From contig CALSNJ010000002.1 of NCBI GenBank assembly GCA_943787745.1, forward strand, positions 1,298,668 through 1,362,667: 64,000 bases of DNA, written 5' to 3'. The notes beneath the pieces were generated by a model. It saw only the letters and a list, made by a program, of their open reading frames with translations. It was not told the DNA's origin and searched no databases. How positions within the stretch are numbered: the first letter of the stretch is position 1; every line of letters begins with the position of its first letter. The stretch is from an uncultured Alphaproteobacteria bacterium. Its GTDB lineage: Bacteria; Pseudomonadota; Alphaproteobacteria; UBA6615. Below are positions 43,509 through 51,934 of the stretch, in pieces. Made by a program: the position numbers and the translations under genes.

Positions 43509-44099
43509 TTAGGGTGCGTTGCCCAATACAGCTTCGCGAAAGCGCGATCTCAACCAAGGCCCATCGCGCGCAGGCAGCACGCGTGGATAGTCCCGCGCAT
43601 CAATTTTGATATTGGCAAACAGCGGCCCGTCGGTCCGATGCAGACGTTCGGCCAGCGTGCCCACCGCGTTCATATCGCGAATGTCCTCAGGTGCATCAAG
43701 ACCACAGGCTCGGGCGACACCAGTCAGGTTCACACCATGGGCAATTGCTGTCGGCTGCGCACCTGTTTCGCCATAGCGTTCATTATCGAGAACGACAACG
43801 GACAGATTGGCCGGCTGCTTGGCCCCAATTGTCGCCAGGGTCCCCATCCCCATCAGCATATCGCCATCGCCCGTGATCGCGACCACAGGACGGTTCGGCT
43901 GGGCCAGCGCCAGACCCAGTGCCAGCGCCGCCGTGCCGCCCATAGCACCCCAAAGGTAGAAATTGCGGGGATCATCACCGGCAGCCGCGACATCATAAGT
44001 TGCCGATCCCAACCCGGTGACGACCAGAAGGTCACCCCGGTCGCGCAAGAGACGCGCGACGGTTTCGCGGCGATCAAGCAATGGCGGGTTGTCTGTCAT
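43509..44099 (-). CDS. ThDP-dependent decarboxylase, beta (ThDP-binding) subunit, ComE-like
   Basis: 196 residues from the ATG at 44099, 1 bp after the alpha-subunit stop. ThDP/Mg motif GDGDMLMGMGTLATIG ending LDNERYGETG (about 88-120), and the AMGGTAALALGLALAQ helix before it. It matches the pyrophosphate-binding half of sulfopyruvate or phosphonopyruvate decarboxylase. With the alpha subunit upstream it would decarboxylate a 2-oxo acid to an aldehyde. Substrate unknown; comDE-like similarity is the best guess. Confidence 0.85.
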   Translation of the reverse strand: MTDNPPLLDRRETVARLLRDRGDLLVVTGLGSATYDVAAAGDDPRNFYLWGAMGGTAALALGLALAQPNRPVVAITGDGDMLMGMGTLATIGAKQPANLSVVVLDNERYGETGAQPTAIAHGVNLTGVARACGLDAPEDIRDMNAVGTLAERLHRTDGPLFANIKIDARDYPRVLPARDGPWLRSRFREAVLGNAP

Positions 44100-44100
44100 C

Positions 44101-44622
44101 TCAGTCCTCCGCCTCAAAATCCTTACGGCCAATCAAGCGCTGGGACAAAAGCACCGCAGATGCCAGCATCCCGTCATAGGATTGCGCGATGGCGGCCTCA
44201 AGCGTCGGCGCCGCCAGATCGGGTTCATCGACGCGGTGCACCTGCACATTCATGCGCGTCAGCACGTCAGGCGTCGCGAGGCCCATCGGCGCCTGCCACG
44301 GATTGAACTCGCCCCACTCCCCACGCATCGTGATCAGAGATACAAATGGCATGCGGCAGTTTTCAAGCAGAGAAAGCATGTTCACGCAGTTGCCAACGCC
44401 AGATGACTGCATCAACAACACGCCCCGGTCCCCGCCGAGCCAGGCACCGGACAGAAGTGCAATCCCATCTTCCTCCGTGGTCAGAACAGTTGTTTCCATA
44501 TCCGGATTGGCAGTGCAGAGATCGATGAGGCGGGAATGGCCTGCATCGGGCACATAAGCGATCTGGCGCACCTTCTGGCGCAGAAGAACGTCAAACAGGC
44601 TATCTGGCCAGCTCTTGCTCAT
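44101..44622 (-). CDS. ThDP-dependent decarboxylase, alpha (pyrimidine-binding) subunit, ComD-like
   Basis: 173 residues. The conserved Glu that activates ThDP is in VLTTEEDGIALLSGAWLGG (about 45-63); LLMQSSGVGNCVNML (about 69-83) and FVSLITMRGEWGEFN (about 93-107) are typical of sulfopyruvate decarboxylase alpha subunits. The start overlaps the iclR stop by 4 bp (44619-44622) and the beta subunit follows after 1 bp, so the trio is translationally coupled. Confidence 0.85.
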   Translation of the reverse strand: MSKSWPDSLFDVLLRQKVRQIAYVPDAGHSRLIDLCTANPDMETTVLTTEEDGIALLSGAWLGGDRGVLLMQSSGVGNCVNMLSLLENCRMPFVSLITMRGEWGEFNPWQAPMGLATPDVLTRMNVQVHRVDEPDLAAPTLEAAIAQSYDGMLASAVLLSQRLIGRKDFEAED

Positions 44623-45374
44623 TGGCTGCCTCCCAGCGCCTGCAACTGCACGCGCGCGGACATCAATCGTGCGGCCTGCACTTCAACGTCATTCTCCATC
44701 CGGGCCAAAGGCGCAGCGATTCCGATCCCGAACACATCGCCGTAAACTTCAGCTGTGGTGGCAAGCCCCATCACATCGACCACATTCTCACCGCGCGTGA
44801 TGAAGTAACCTTTGGCAATGCCCTCAATCAGATCGGCCTCAAGAGTTTCCCGCGCCGTAATCGTTTTGGGGGTGTGCAGGTCCAGCGGCAGACGTGCGAT
44901 CTGAGCCAAACGCTCACCCGAACTCAAACGGCCAAGAAACGCCTTCCCGATGGCGCTCGAATGCAGTGGTTTGATATCGCCGGCACCCGCCGAATAGCGA
45001 ACAGTCTGACCGCCTTCGTACACATCAAGATAGAGGATTGCCTCACCTTGTCGGCGGCCCAGCAGAACGGTCTCATTTGTCTCGTCGCGCAGGGCTTCAA
45101 GAATCGGCACCATGCTCTCGAGCACAGGATCATGCGCGGAGATCACCGTGGCAATTTCAAGCAGTCGCTTGGTCGGGTAGATCGCGCGTGTCTGTTCGGA
45201 GGTATAGAGGTATCCCATCGCACTCAGGGTTCGAACCAGCCCGTGACAACTGCTGATGGGCGCTGAGAGACTCTCCGAAATCTGCGTGAGCGTCATCGGC
45301 CCCTTTCGACGCGCAAAGGCCTCGAACAGGTTGACGGTACGAACCGCAGTTTTTACGCCTTCATTCATGTTCAT
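44619..45374 (-). CDS. IclR-type transcriptional regulator
   Basis: 251 residues from the ATG at 45374 (MNMNEGVKTAVRTVN); the ORF extends to 45485, but the extra N-terminus is not IclR-like. No strong ribosome site is seen, so the start is uncertain. Winged helix with MTLTQISESLSAPISSCHGL (about 26-45), then the GAF-like effector domain with HSSAIGKAFLG (about 138-148) and GIGIAAPLARMEND near the end. It heads the operon with the ThDP decarboxylase and dehydrogenase and is the only regulator gene near the mutase operon. Confidence 0.88.
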   Translation of the reverse strand: MNMNEGVKTAVRTVNLFEAFARRKGPMTLTQISESLSAPISSCHGLVRTLSAMGYLYTSEQTRAIYPTKRLLEIATVISAHDPVLESMVPILEALRDETNETVLLGRRQGEAILYLDVYEGGQTVRYSAGAGDIKPLHSSAIGKAFLGRLSSGERLAQIARLPLDLHTPKTITARETLEADLIEGIAKGYFITRGENVVDVMGLATTAEVYGDVFGIGIAAPLARMENDVEVQAARLMSARVQLQALGGSQ

Positions 45375-45520
45375 GAAAATGATTTTGGAATGACGAAACA
45401 TTGGGGTCAACCCATTTGGGCCGAACCGCACCAGAATGCAAAACAGCAATAAAACCTTAACGCAATCAGTGGATTGTCTTTCCACTGCCGATTTTATCGG
45501 CGTTATATGAGACGCATGCT

Positions 45521-46969
45521 GTGCTGGACACGCTGATTAACGAGATTCCCGGGCAGGACGACACGAGCTCGGCCTATGATTACGACCTCGTCGTTCTGGG
45601 CTCTGGGCCGGCCGGGCAGCGCGCCGCAATTCAGGCAGCCAAGCTCGGAAAACATGTCGCGGTTATCGAGAAACGCGCCGTTGTCGGCGGTGTCTGCATA
45701 AATACAGGCACCATTCCGTCAAAAACCCTGCGCGAGGCCGCCTTGCACCTCTCCGGGTTTCTGCATCGCAATGCCTACGGCTCATCCTACGCGGTGAAGA
45801 CCGACATCACGATGCAGGACCTGATGGTTCGCACCGATCATGTTATTCGCACCGAAATTGACGTCACCCATCACCAACTGCGGCGCAACGGTGTTGAGGT
45901 TATCTCGGCCTCTGCTGCTTTCTCAGGGGCCCACACGATCCTTCTCGATTTCGCAGATGGTCGCGGCGAGCGGGAAATCTCCACCGACAAGGTGGTGATC
46001 GCGGTCGGCACAGAATGCACCCGCGCGGCCGATATTCCCTTTGACGGGAAGACGATATTCACCAGTGATGACATTCTGAGCCTGGAAGAAATTCCGCGTT
46101 CACTGGCCATTATTGGGGCCGGGGTTATCGGACTGGAATACGCAACGATTTTTGCGACACTGGGCGTCCGGGTCACACTGATCGACAAACGCCCGACCCT
46201 GCTCGATTTTGTGGATGGAGAGATCACTGACGCGCTGGCCTATCTGATGCGCCAACACCGGGTTGCCCTGCGGCTGGGTGAAGGCGTTGAGAGCGTGCGC
46301 CGCTGTGATGATGGAAACGGCCCCCGGGTCCGCATCGATCTCGAAAGCGGCAAGCAGGTCTTCACCCAGAAGGCGCTTTATAGTATCGGGCGCACCGGCG
46401 CGACGGAAAACCTGAACCTCGACGCCGCTGGGTTGACGACTGATGAACGCGGCCGTCTCTCCGTCAACGACAATTACCAAACCCATGTTGAGAACATCTA
46501 CGCCGCCGGAGACGTGATCGGCTTCCCGAGCCTGGCCTCCACCTCCATGGAACAGGGTCGCCTCGCCTCCTGTCATGCCTTCGGAGAGAGTGCCAGTTCC
46601 TTCGCGCAGCTGTTCCCCTACGGGATCTATACGATCCCGGAAATCTCCGTGGTTGGCGCCAATGAAGAGGAACTCACCCGCGCTGGCGTGCCTTACGAGG
46701 TCGGCAAAGCGTTCTACCGCGAAATCGCGCGCGGCCAGATCATCGGCGACCACACTGGCATGCTGAAGATTCTGTTTCACATCGAAACCCGCGAGGTGCT
46801 GGGTGTCAGCATCCTGGGTGAAGGGGCTGCCGAACTGATCCATATCGGACAGGCCGTGATGGCCCATAAAGGCACGATCGACTATTTCGTGGACACGGTG
46901 TTCAATTATCCGACCCTGGCCGAATGCTACAAGACCGCCGCCTTCGACGGCCTGAACCGGCTGGAATAG
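45521..46969 (+). CDS. sthA: Soluble (Si-specific) pyridine nucleotide transhydrogenase
   Basis: 482 residues, flavoprotein of the lipoamide-dehydrogenase superfamily. FAD motif LVVLGSGPAGQRAAIQAA (about 24-41), and GGVCINTGTIPSKTLREA (about 56-73) with the second redox Cys replaced by Thr, as in SthA. NAD(P) motif AIIGAGVIGLEYATIFATLG (about 195-214), FAD site YAAGDVIGFPSLASTSMEQG, and a C-terminal dimer domain lacking the His-Glu of reductases. It equilibrates NADPH and NADH. The start is a GTG. Confidence 0.93.
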   Translation: MLDTLINEIPGQDDTSSAYDYDLVVLGSGPAGQRAAIQAAKLGKHVAVIEKRAVVGGVCINTGTIPSKTLREAALHLSGFLHRNAYGSSYAVKTDITMQDLMVRTDHVIRTEIDVTHHQLRRNGVEVISASAAFSGAHTILLDFADGRGEREISTDKVVIAVGTECTRAADIPFDGKTIFTSDDILSLEEIPRSLAIIGAGVIGLEYATIFATLGVRVTLIDKRPTLLDFVDGEITDALAYLMRQHRVALRLGEGVESVRRCDDGNGPRVRIDLESGKQVFTQKALYSIGRTGATENLNLDAAGLTTDERGRLSVNDNYQTHVENIYAAGDVIGFPSLASTSMEQGRLASCHAFGESASSFAQLFPYGIYTIPEISVVGANEEELTRAGVPYEVGKAFYREIARGQIIGDHTGMLKILFHIETREVLGVSILGEGAAELIHIGQAVMAHKGTIDYFVDTVFNYPTLAECYKTAAFDGLNRLE

Positions 46970-46977
46970 GCGCACAC

Positions 46978-47052
46978 CGTCATACCCGGGCTGGACCCGG
47001 GTACCTCAACGCACATCGAGACAAGATGCGCGGATCAGGTCCGCGCATGACG
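46978..47052. repeat. Intergenic palindromic repeat, CGTCAT...ATGACG type
   Basis: CGTCAT (46978) and ATGACG (to 47052) bound two hairpins: ACCCGGG-ctgga-CCCGGGT (46984-47002) and TGCGCGG-atcaggt-CCGCGCA (47027-47047). This composite form is common in alphaproteobacterial genomes. It lies between the convergent sthA and hemerythrin genes and may also act as a bidirectional terminator. Confidence 0.75.
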
Positions 47053-47063
47053 ATTATTCTGGG

Positions 47064-47657
47064 CTAGTGCATTCCCAGCGCAGCTTCAGACCGGTCGAGG
47101 ATCAGCGGCACGACTAGGTCTTCCTCATCATCGAGATGGCGCTTCAGGCCCTTGTCCAATGCGGCCAGATCATCGCCCATGCGCGGGACCAGCCCCATGA
47201 CATCGTCGGGCTTTTCCTGAATGGCCGCGTCCAGCGCGATAATTGTGTCATAGGCCCCGCGCAACAGGTCATGGATCACCTCGTGATCGCCCTCCAACAG
47301 CGCCACACCCTTCTCCATGCGCGGGTCCGCCTGCGAAAGCAGCGGGAAATAGTGATATTCCTCGACCTTGTGATGGGTATCGAGTTCGCCGAGAAAGAAG
47401 CTCGCGCGTGGCATGAACCACTCATGGAAGCCCTTGGGATCCACTTGCGCAGCGGCAAGCTTTTCGCACGCATCGATCAGCCCTTCCCCGAATTCCCGGA
47501 ACATCTTGTGCCGTGCCAGCCAGAACTGACACCACTGTCCATTGTTGGGATGGCCTTCCCAGGTCGGACGTGGATGCTCGGCCAGCAGAAAGGCATAATC
47601 GCCCGGCAAGGCGGTGCGACGGTCGAGGGCAAGTTCGGCGGGGATTGATCCAGACAT
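47064..47657 (-). CDS. Hemerythrin-like (HHE domain) protein
   Basis: 197 residues from the ATG at 47657. A four-helix-bundle HHE domain follows a Trp-rich N-terminal segment. Di-iron ligand residues are His and Glu in DTHHKVEEYHYFPLL (about 97-111), EGDHEVIHDLL (about 125-135) and the C-terminal HLDDEEDLVVPLIL (about 177-190). It binds O2 or NO or takes part in iron/redox stress; not resolvable from sequence. The frame extends upstream to 47741, but no ribosome site supports that. Confidence 0.82.
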   Translation of the reverse strand: MSGSIPAELALDRRTALPGDYAFLLAEHPRPTWEGHPNNGQWCQFWLARHKMFREFGEGLIDACEKLAAAQVDPKGFHEWFMPRASFFLGELDTHHKVEEYHYFPLLSQADPRMEKGVALLEGDHEVIHDLLRGAYDTIIALDAAIQEKPDDVMGLVPRMGDDLAALDKGLKRHLDDEEDLVVPLILDRSEAALGMH

Positions 47658-47707
47658 GATGGATCCGGGATACACGAAGCTTGCGTGCGAGGCAAAGTCC
47701 GGCACGT

Positions 47708-47818
47708 CCCCCACCTCACCCGGTTCGCTGGCGCTCACCACCCTCTCCTCCCGGGAGGAGAGGGTCAGCTGCTTCTCCCTCTCCTCCTTGGGAGGAGAGG
47801 GCCGGGGTGAGGTGGGGG
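47708..47818. repeat. Large intergenic hairpin repeat (CCCTCTCC type)
   Basis: Outer arms CCCCCACCTCACCCGG (47708-47723) and CCGGGGTGAGGTGGGGG (47802-47818). Inside are a perfect 24-bp palindrome centred on CCCGGG (47741-47764) and a second hairpin CCCTCTCCTCC (47777-47787) with GGAGGAGAGGG (47791-47801). It is typical of dispersed repeats in proteobacterial genomes. It sits between divergent hemerythrin and flavin reductase genes and would be transcribed in either leader. Confidence 0.8.
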
Positions 47819-47888
47819 TTCACACCGGTTGCGGGCGCGAACGTCATTCGCCACACTCCGCGGCAATTATTTTGGGAGGGGAACGACC

Positions 47889-48542
47889 ATGGATTACCGG
47901 ATTTTCAACAGTGACGAGATCGACCACCAGCAATGCTATCGCCTGCTGATCGGCTCGATCGTGCCACGGCCCATCGCCTGGGTGAGCTCCATGGATGAGG
48001 ACGGTGTCCCCAACCTTGCGCCGTTCAGCTTCTTCTCCATCGTTTCCCATTACCCACCATTGGTCACGATCACAGTCGGCGAGAAGGAAAAACACCACAA
48101 GGACACATCGGCCAACATCGCGGCCACCAAAGGCTACGTCATTCACACGGTGACCGAAGGCTGGGAAAATCAGATGAACGAGAGTTCGGCCAGCCTGCCC
48201 CGCAATGTCAGCGAGTTCGAGCATATCGGGATCGAGACCGAGCCGTCAGACCTCGTCGACGCCCCGCGCATCAAGGGCTGCCCTGTCGCGATGGAATGCG
48301 AATACCAGCAGACCCTGGAGTTCGGCGATGACTGGAAGACCTATGTGGTGATCGGCAAGGTGCTGCGCTGGCATGTGCGCGAGGACCTGATGCTGGACGA
48401 CAAATACGTCAATCCGCATCTGCTCAAACCCATCGGCCGCCTCGGCGGCCCCCGCTACTGCCACACCGACGATATCTTCGAAATGCAGGCCCCCTATGTG
48501 CAGCCCGATATCGGCCACCCGAACACCGGTGAGCGGAACTAG
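47889..48542 (+). CDS. Flavin reductase family protein (FMN-binding split barrel)
   Basis: 217 residues from the ATG at 47889, with TGGGAGGGG upstream. Flavin-reductase-like domain: LIGSIVPRPIAWVSSMD (about 20-36), NLAPFSFFSIVSHYPP (about 42-57) that holds FMN phosphate, and VTEGWENQMN (about 87-96). It could reduce FMN for the luciferase-like monooxygenase at 34540, or be a flavoprotein in its own right. It is divergent from the hemerythrin gene. Confidence 0.88.
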   Translation: MDYRIFNSDEIDHQQCYRLLIGSIVPRPIAWVSSMDEDGVPNLAPFSFFSIVSHYPPLVTITVGEKEKHHKDTSANIAATKGYVIHTVTEGWENQMNESSASLPRNVSEFEHIGIETEPSDLVDAPRIKGCPVAMECEYQQTLEFGDDWKTYVVIGKVLRWHVREDLMLDDKYVNPHLLKPIGRLGGPRYCHTDDIFEMQAPYVQPDIGHPNTGERN

Positions 48543-48692
48543 CGGCGGGACACAATACCGGCACTTGGATTCCCGCAACAATTTTGGGCATGCCGAAGTT
48601 CATTGCCTGAGTTGAATTCACCTCATCCAATTCCAGCGCCACAAAAACCATTTTCTGAATAGCAATTTCTGGACCTCCACCGAGCAACGCGA

Positions 48693-48992
48693 TTAAATCA
48701 CTGAGCCGCTCAACCAATGGGTCGCACTCCACTCCAATAACGTGCCAAGCACCAGCGGGATCGACGCTACTACCGCGAAAATGCCAAACCATTTGATGCC
48801 GTACAATCTCGTGAAAAAGTACAAGAACACGAGAAAGAGATGCACGAGAGCGGAAATTGAAATCCCATACACTGGAGATACCAATAGAGAATCACCGAGC
48901 AGGAAAATGACGATCAAAGTCTGAGCCAACAAAAAATAGCTTCGACCCGGCTGGCGGGAGAAATCGGCGAGGGAAGGCAGGCGAAGGATCAT
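48693..48992 (-). CDS. Small three-helix membrane protein, unknown function
   Basis: 99 residues with three hydrophobic stretches (about 19-39, 44-64 and 68-84) and basic residues facing inward. I recognise no family. It starts 24 bp after the stop of the acyl-CoA synthetase gene in the same direction, but lacks a clear ribosome site. Its DNA is visibly AT-richer than the surroundings, which suggests acquisition or weak constraint. The hydrophobic pattern is the main reason to believe it. Confidence 0.5.
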   Translation of the reverse strand: MILRLPSLADFSRQPGRSYFLLAQTLIVIFLLGDSLLVSPVYGISISALVHLFLVFLYFFTRLYGIKWFGIFAVVASIPLVLGTLLEWSATHWLSGSVI

Positions 48993-49015
48993 GACACAAA
49001 CGCAAACGGCCCCGA

Positions 49016-50707
49016 CTAAGCCGTCTTCTCTTCCACGAGACCCAGCTCTGCAATCGTTACTTCACGCATGGCGAATTTCTGGATCTTTCCCGTGACGGTC
49101 ATCGGGAAGTCATCGACGAACTTTACGTAGCGCGGGATTTTCTGGTGGGCGATCTGGCCCTGGCAGAAATCGCGGATATCCTCATCCGTGGCGGTTTCGC
49201 CATCCACGAGTTTAACCCAGGCGCAAAGTTCCTCGCCGTATTTGGCGTCCGGCACGCCGATCACCTGCACGTCTGCGATCTTGGGATGGCGGTAGAGATA
49301 CTCCTCGATCTCGCGCGGATACAGGTTCTCCCCGCCCCGGATCACCAAATCCTTGATCCGGCCGACGATGTTGAAATAGCCGTCTTCGTCCATGGTCGCG
49401 AGGTCGCCGGTGTGCATCCAGCCGGCATCGTCGATGGCTTCCGCGGTTTTCTCGTCATCGTTCCAGTAGCCGCGCATCACCAGATAGCCGCGGGTGCAGA
49501 ACTCGCCAGTCGCCCCGACCGGAACAATACGGCCGGCCTCGTCGACAATCTTTACCTCCACATGGGGCAGCGCACGGCCCACCGTGGAGACGCGGCGTTC
49601 GAGCTCGTCATGGACACTTGTTTGGGTCGAACCCGGGCTGGTTTCGGTCATGCCATAGGCAATCGTCACCTGCTCCATATGCATCTTGTCGATCACCCGG
49701 CGCATGACTTCGACCGGACAGGGCGAGCCCGCCATCACGCCGGTGCGCAGACTGGTCAGATCGAAGCTTTCAAATTCGGGGTGGTCGAGCTGGGCGATGA
49801 ACATCGTCGGCACACCATAAAGCGAGGTGCAGCGTTCCGCGGCGATCGTCTCGAGGGTGGCCAGCGGGTCGAACGCATCGGACGGATAGACCATGGCCGA
49901 ACCGTGGGTCACAGCCGCCAGATTGCCGATCACCATGCCGAAACAGTGGTAGAGCGGCACCGGAATACAGATGCGGTCAGCCTCGCTGTATTCCAGCGTC
50001 TCGCCCAGAAAGAGGCCGTTGTTGAGAATGTTGTGGTGGGTGAGCGTTGCACCCTTGGGGGCGCCGGTGGTGCCCGAAGTAAACTGGATGTTGATCGGGT
50101 CATCGAACTGGAGCGTCGGGGCCAGCGCTTCGATGGCCGCGTGACCCGCCTTTGTCCCCATCGCCATCACATCCGCAAAGGCATAGGTGCCGGGGATGTC
50201 AGATTCACCAATCTGAACAACGGTCTTCAGATGCGGCAGGGCTTTCGCCGAAAGTTCTCCCGGCGCGGCGCTGTCGATCTCGGGCGCAAGCTCGCGCAGC
50301 ATGCCGAGATAGTCACTGGTCTTGAACCGCACCGCCGTCACCAGCGCCGCGCATTCGACCTTGTTCAGGGCATATTCGAGTTCGGACAGGCGATAGGCCG
50401 GGTTGATATTGACCAGCACCAGGCCGGCCTTGGCCGTGGCGAACTGGGTGATCGTCCATTCCGCACAATTGGGAGACCAGATACCGATGCGTGACCCCGG
50501 CGCGAGCCCCAGTGTCAGCAATCCGGCGGCAAAGTCATCGACGCGTGCCTTGAGGTCATTCCAGGTCCATGCAATCCCCTGGTGCCGGGAGATCAAAGCA
50601 TCGCTGTCGCCCCAACGGGTGCAGGCAGCGTCAAAATGCTGGCCGATCGTATCGCCGAGCAGCGGCACGTCTGAGGCGCCATGAACGTAGCTTTGTTGCA
50701 ACTTCAT
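49016..50707 (-). CDS. Medium/long-chain acyl-CoA synthetase (AMP-binding)
   Basis: 563 residues from the ATG at 50707 ([18 protein letters not shown]) with GGGGAAG upstream. ANL fold: P-loop [16 protein letters not shown] (about 192-207), [12 protein letters not shown] (about 337-348), [21 protein letters not shown] (about 430-450, in two blocks) and the C-terminal Lys in [14 protein letters not shown]. It makes acyl-CoA from fatty or aryl acids with ATP. It stands apart from the mutase region. Confidence 0.92.
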   Translation of the reverse strand: MKLQQSYVHGASDVPLLGDTIGQHFDAACTRWGDSDALISRHQGIAWTWNDLKARVDDFAAGLLTLGLAPGSRIGIWSPNCAEWTITQFATAKAGLVLVNINPAYRLSELEYALNKVECAALVTAVRFKTSDYLGMLRELAPEIDSAAPGELSAKALPHLKTVVQIGESDIPGTYAFADVMAMGTKAGHAAIEALAPTLQFDDPINIQFTSGTTGAPKGATLTHHNILNNGLFLGETLEYSEADRICIPVPLYHCFGMVIGNLAAVTHGSAMVYPSDAFDPLATLETIAAERCTSLYGVPTMFIAQLDHPEFESFDLTSLRTGVMAGSPCPVEVMRRVIDKMHMEQVTIAYGMTETSPGSTQTSVHDELERRVSTVGRALPHVEVKIVDEAGRIVPVGATGEFCTRGYLVMRGYWNDDEKTAEAIDDAGWMHTGDLATMDEDGYFNIVGRIKDLVIRGGENLYPREIEEYLYRHPKIADVQVIGVPDAKYGEELCAWVKLVDGETATDEDIRDFCQGQIAHQKIPRYVKFVDDFPMTVTGKIQKFAMREVTIAELGLVEEKTA

Positions 50708-50857
50708 TCCGCTTCCCCTGCTCCCAACCTCGAACCTGTATCCCCGGAAACCCGCGCGGCCTCCCCCAAAAGGTTCATCACCTGTTAACGCGACTCTGTC
50801 ACAAAACAACAATTGAATTATGCCGTAAAGGACCGCCCCTCATAGCGGAATATTTCT

Positions 50858-51847
50858 ATGCCGCTTGCCCTTCGTCGCCTCGGAAACTCCCTTGGCGGCC
50901 CGATCCGATACCTCAAACGACGGCGGCCATTATGGTCCCGGCGCGATCCCGCGACAGATGGGGATTCGCGGACTCATAGCATTCAGGACGTGCGTGGAAC
51001 GGGTGACAGTGCAATCCCCGGAAACGGAAGCGCCGACACGCCGGCCCTGACCTGGAGCGACGACCGCATCGCGTTCTGCAGGCGGTTGTGGGGCGACGAC
51101 GCCGAAGACACATCCATTGAGCCGGGCGGCAGTGCCTACTATCGAGAACTGCTTCAGGCCGCGGCCATCAGTTCCTCCAAAGTCACGCTCGACCTGTCTG
51201 CCAGCCTTGGCGGCGGTCTGCGCCACATGGCAGACAAACTGAACTTGTGGATGACAGGAATGGAAGCCGACCCCGAGCTCGCCAAACGTGCCATGGCTCT
51301 CTCGGTGAAACAGAAGCTCGCCAAGAAAGCACCGGTTTCCAACTATGACCCCGCGAAACTTGACCTTCCGAAAAACAAGTATCACGCCGTGATTATGCGC
51401 GAGCGCCTTCACCGGGTCGCAAGCAAGGCAGATATGCTTAAAACGATCCAGGCATCCCTCAAAGCCGACGGCTACTTTGTGCTGACCGATTTCGCGCTGC
51501 CCAATGAATCCGCACGCACGGCCAAATCGGTGACCTCTTGGTTGGACCTGCAAAATGACCCGATCACCCTCTGGACGACCGAAGATTACAAACAGGCCCT
51601 CTCCGAACTCGATTTCAAACCCAGCATATTTCAGGACGAGAGTGCACAGTATCGTGCGTTGATACTGCGGGGCTGGGCGCGCCTGGTCGGCGGGCTCGAA
51701 CGCCCTGAGCTCTCCCGAGCCTTCGTGGACACCATGATGCGCGAAGCAACCTATTGGGTTCGTCTGGAACGCGCACTGGCGCGCGGTGAGTTGATTTATC
51801 TTCACACATTGTGTGTTGCCCGGAAGCCGAAACCAGAACCCGCCTGA
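50858..51847 (+). CDS. Class I methyltransferase-like protein
   Basis: 329 residues. A basic, low-complexity N-terminus (1-50) precedes a Rossmann methyltransferase domain (about 105-215). Motif I reads TLDLSASLGGGLRHMA instead of DxGxGxG, then MEADPELAKRAM and YHAVIMRERLHRVASKADML (motif IV/V region) and LKADGYFVLTDFAL. The weak motif I raises the possibility that it no longer binds SAM. The extra C-terminal helices (about 255-310) are unassigned. It is divergent from the acyl-CoA synthetase gene. Confidence 0.65.
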   Translation: MPLALRRLGNSLGGPIRYLKRRRPLWSRRDPATDGDSRTHSIQDVRGTGDSAIPGNGSADTPALTWSDDRIAFCRRLWGDDAEDTSIEPGGSAYYRELLQAAAISSSKVTLDLSASLGGGLRHMADKLNLWMTGMEADPELAKRAMALSVKQKLAKKAPVSNYDPAKLDLPKNKYHAVIMRERLHRVASKADMLKTIQASLKADGYFVLTDFALPNESARTAKSVTSWLDLQNDPITLWTTEDYKQALSELDFKPSIFQDESAQYRALILRGWARLVGGLERPELSRAFVDTMMREATYWVRLERALARGELIYLHTLCVARKPKPEPA

Positions 51848-51878
51848 CAACGCAGCGCGAATACACCACAAACGAAAA

Positions 51879-51904
51879 CCCCACCCCCGTTACCGGGGAT
51901 GGGG
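51879..51904 (-). terminator. Terminator of the peroxiredoxin-like gene
   Basis: Read on the minus strand: CCCCATCCCCG, loop GTAA, CGGGGGTGGGG followed by TTTTCGTTTG. It lies between convergent genes and has a T-run only on this strand. Confidence 0.75.
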
Positions 51905-51934
51905 CTCCGCTACATCCATCAAGGCGGTTCGGGT

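Noticed and set aside
47708-47818. CRISPR or phage attachment site
   Set aside because: The symmetric arms are single inverted repeats, not spaced direct repeats, and no integrase or cas gene is present.
48424-48792. 122-residue minus-strand frame after the small membrane protein
   Set aside because: It overlaps the flavin reductase gene and the membrane protein gene, has no recognised domain, and its N-terminal text is a frame-shifted reading of the membrane protein.
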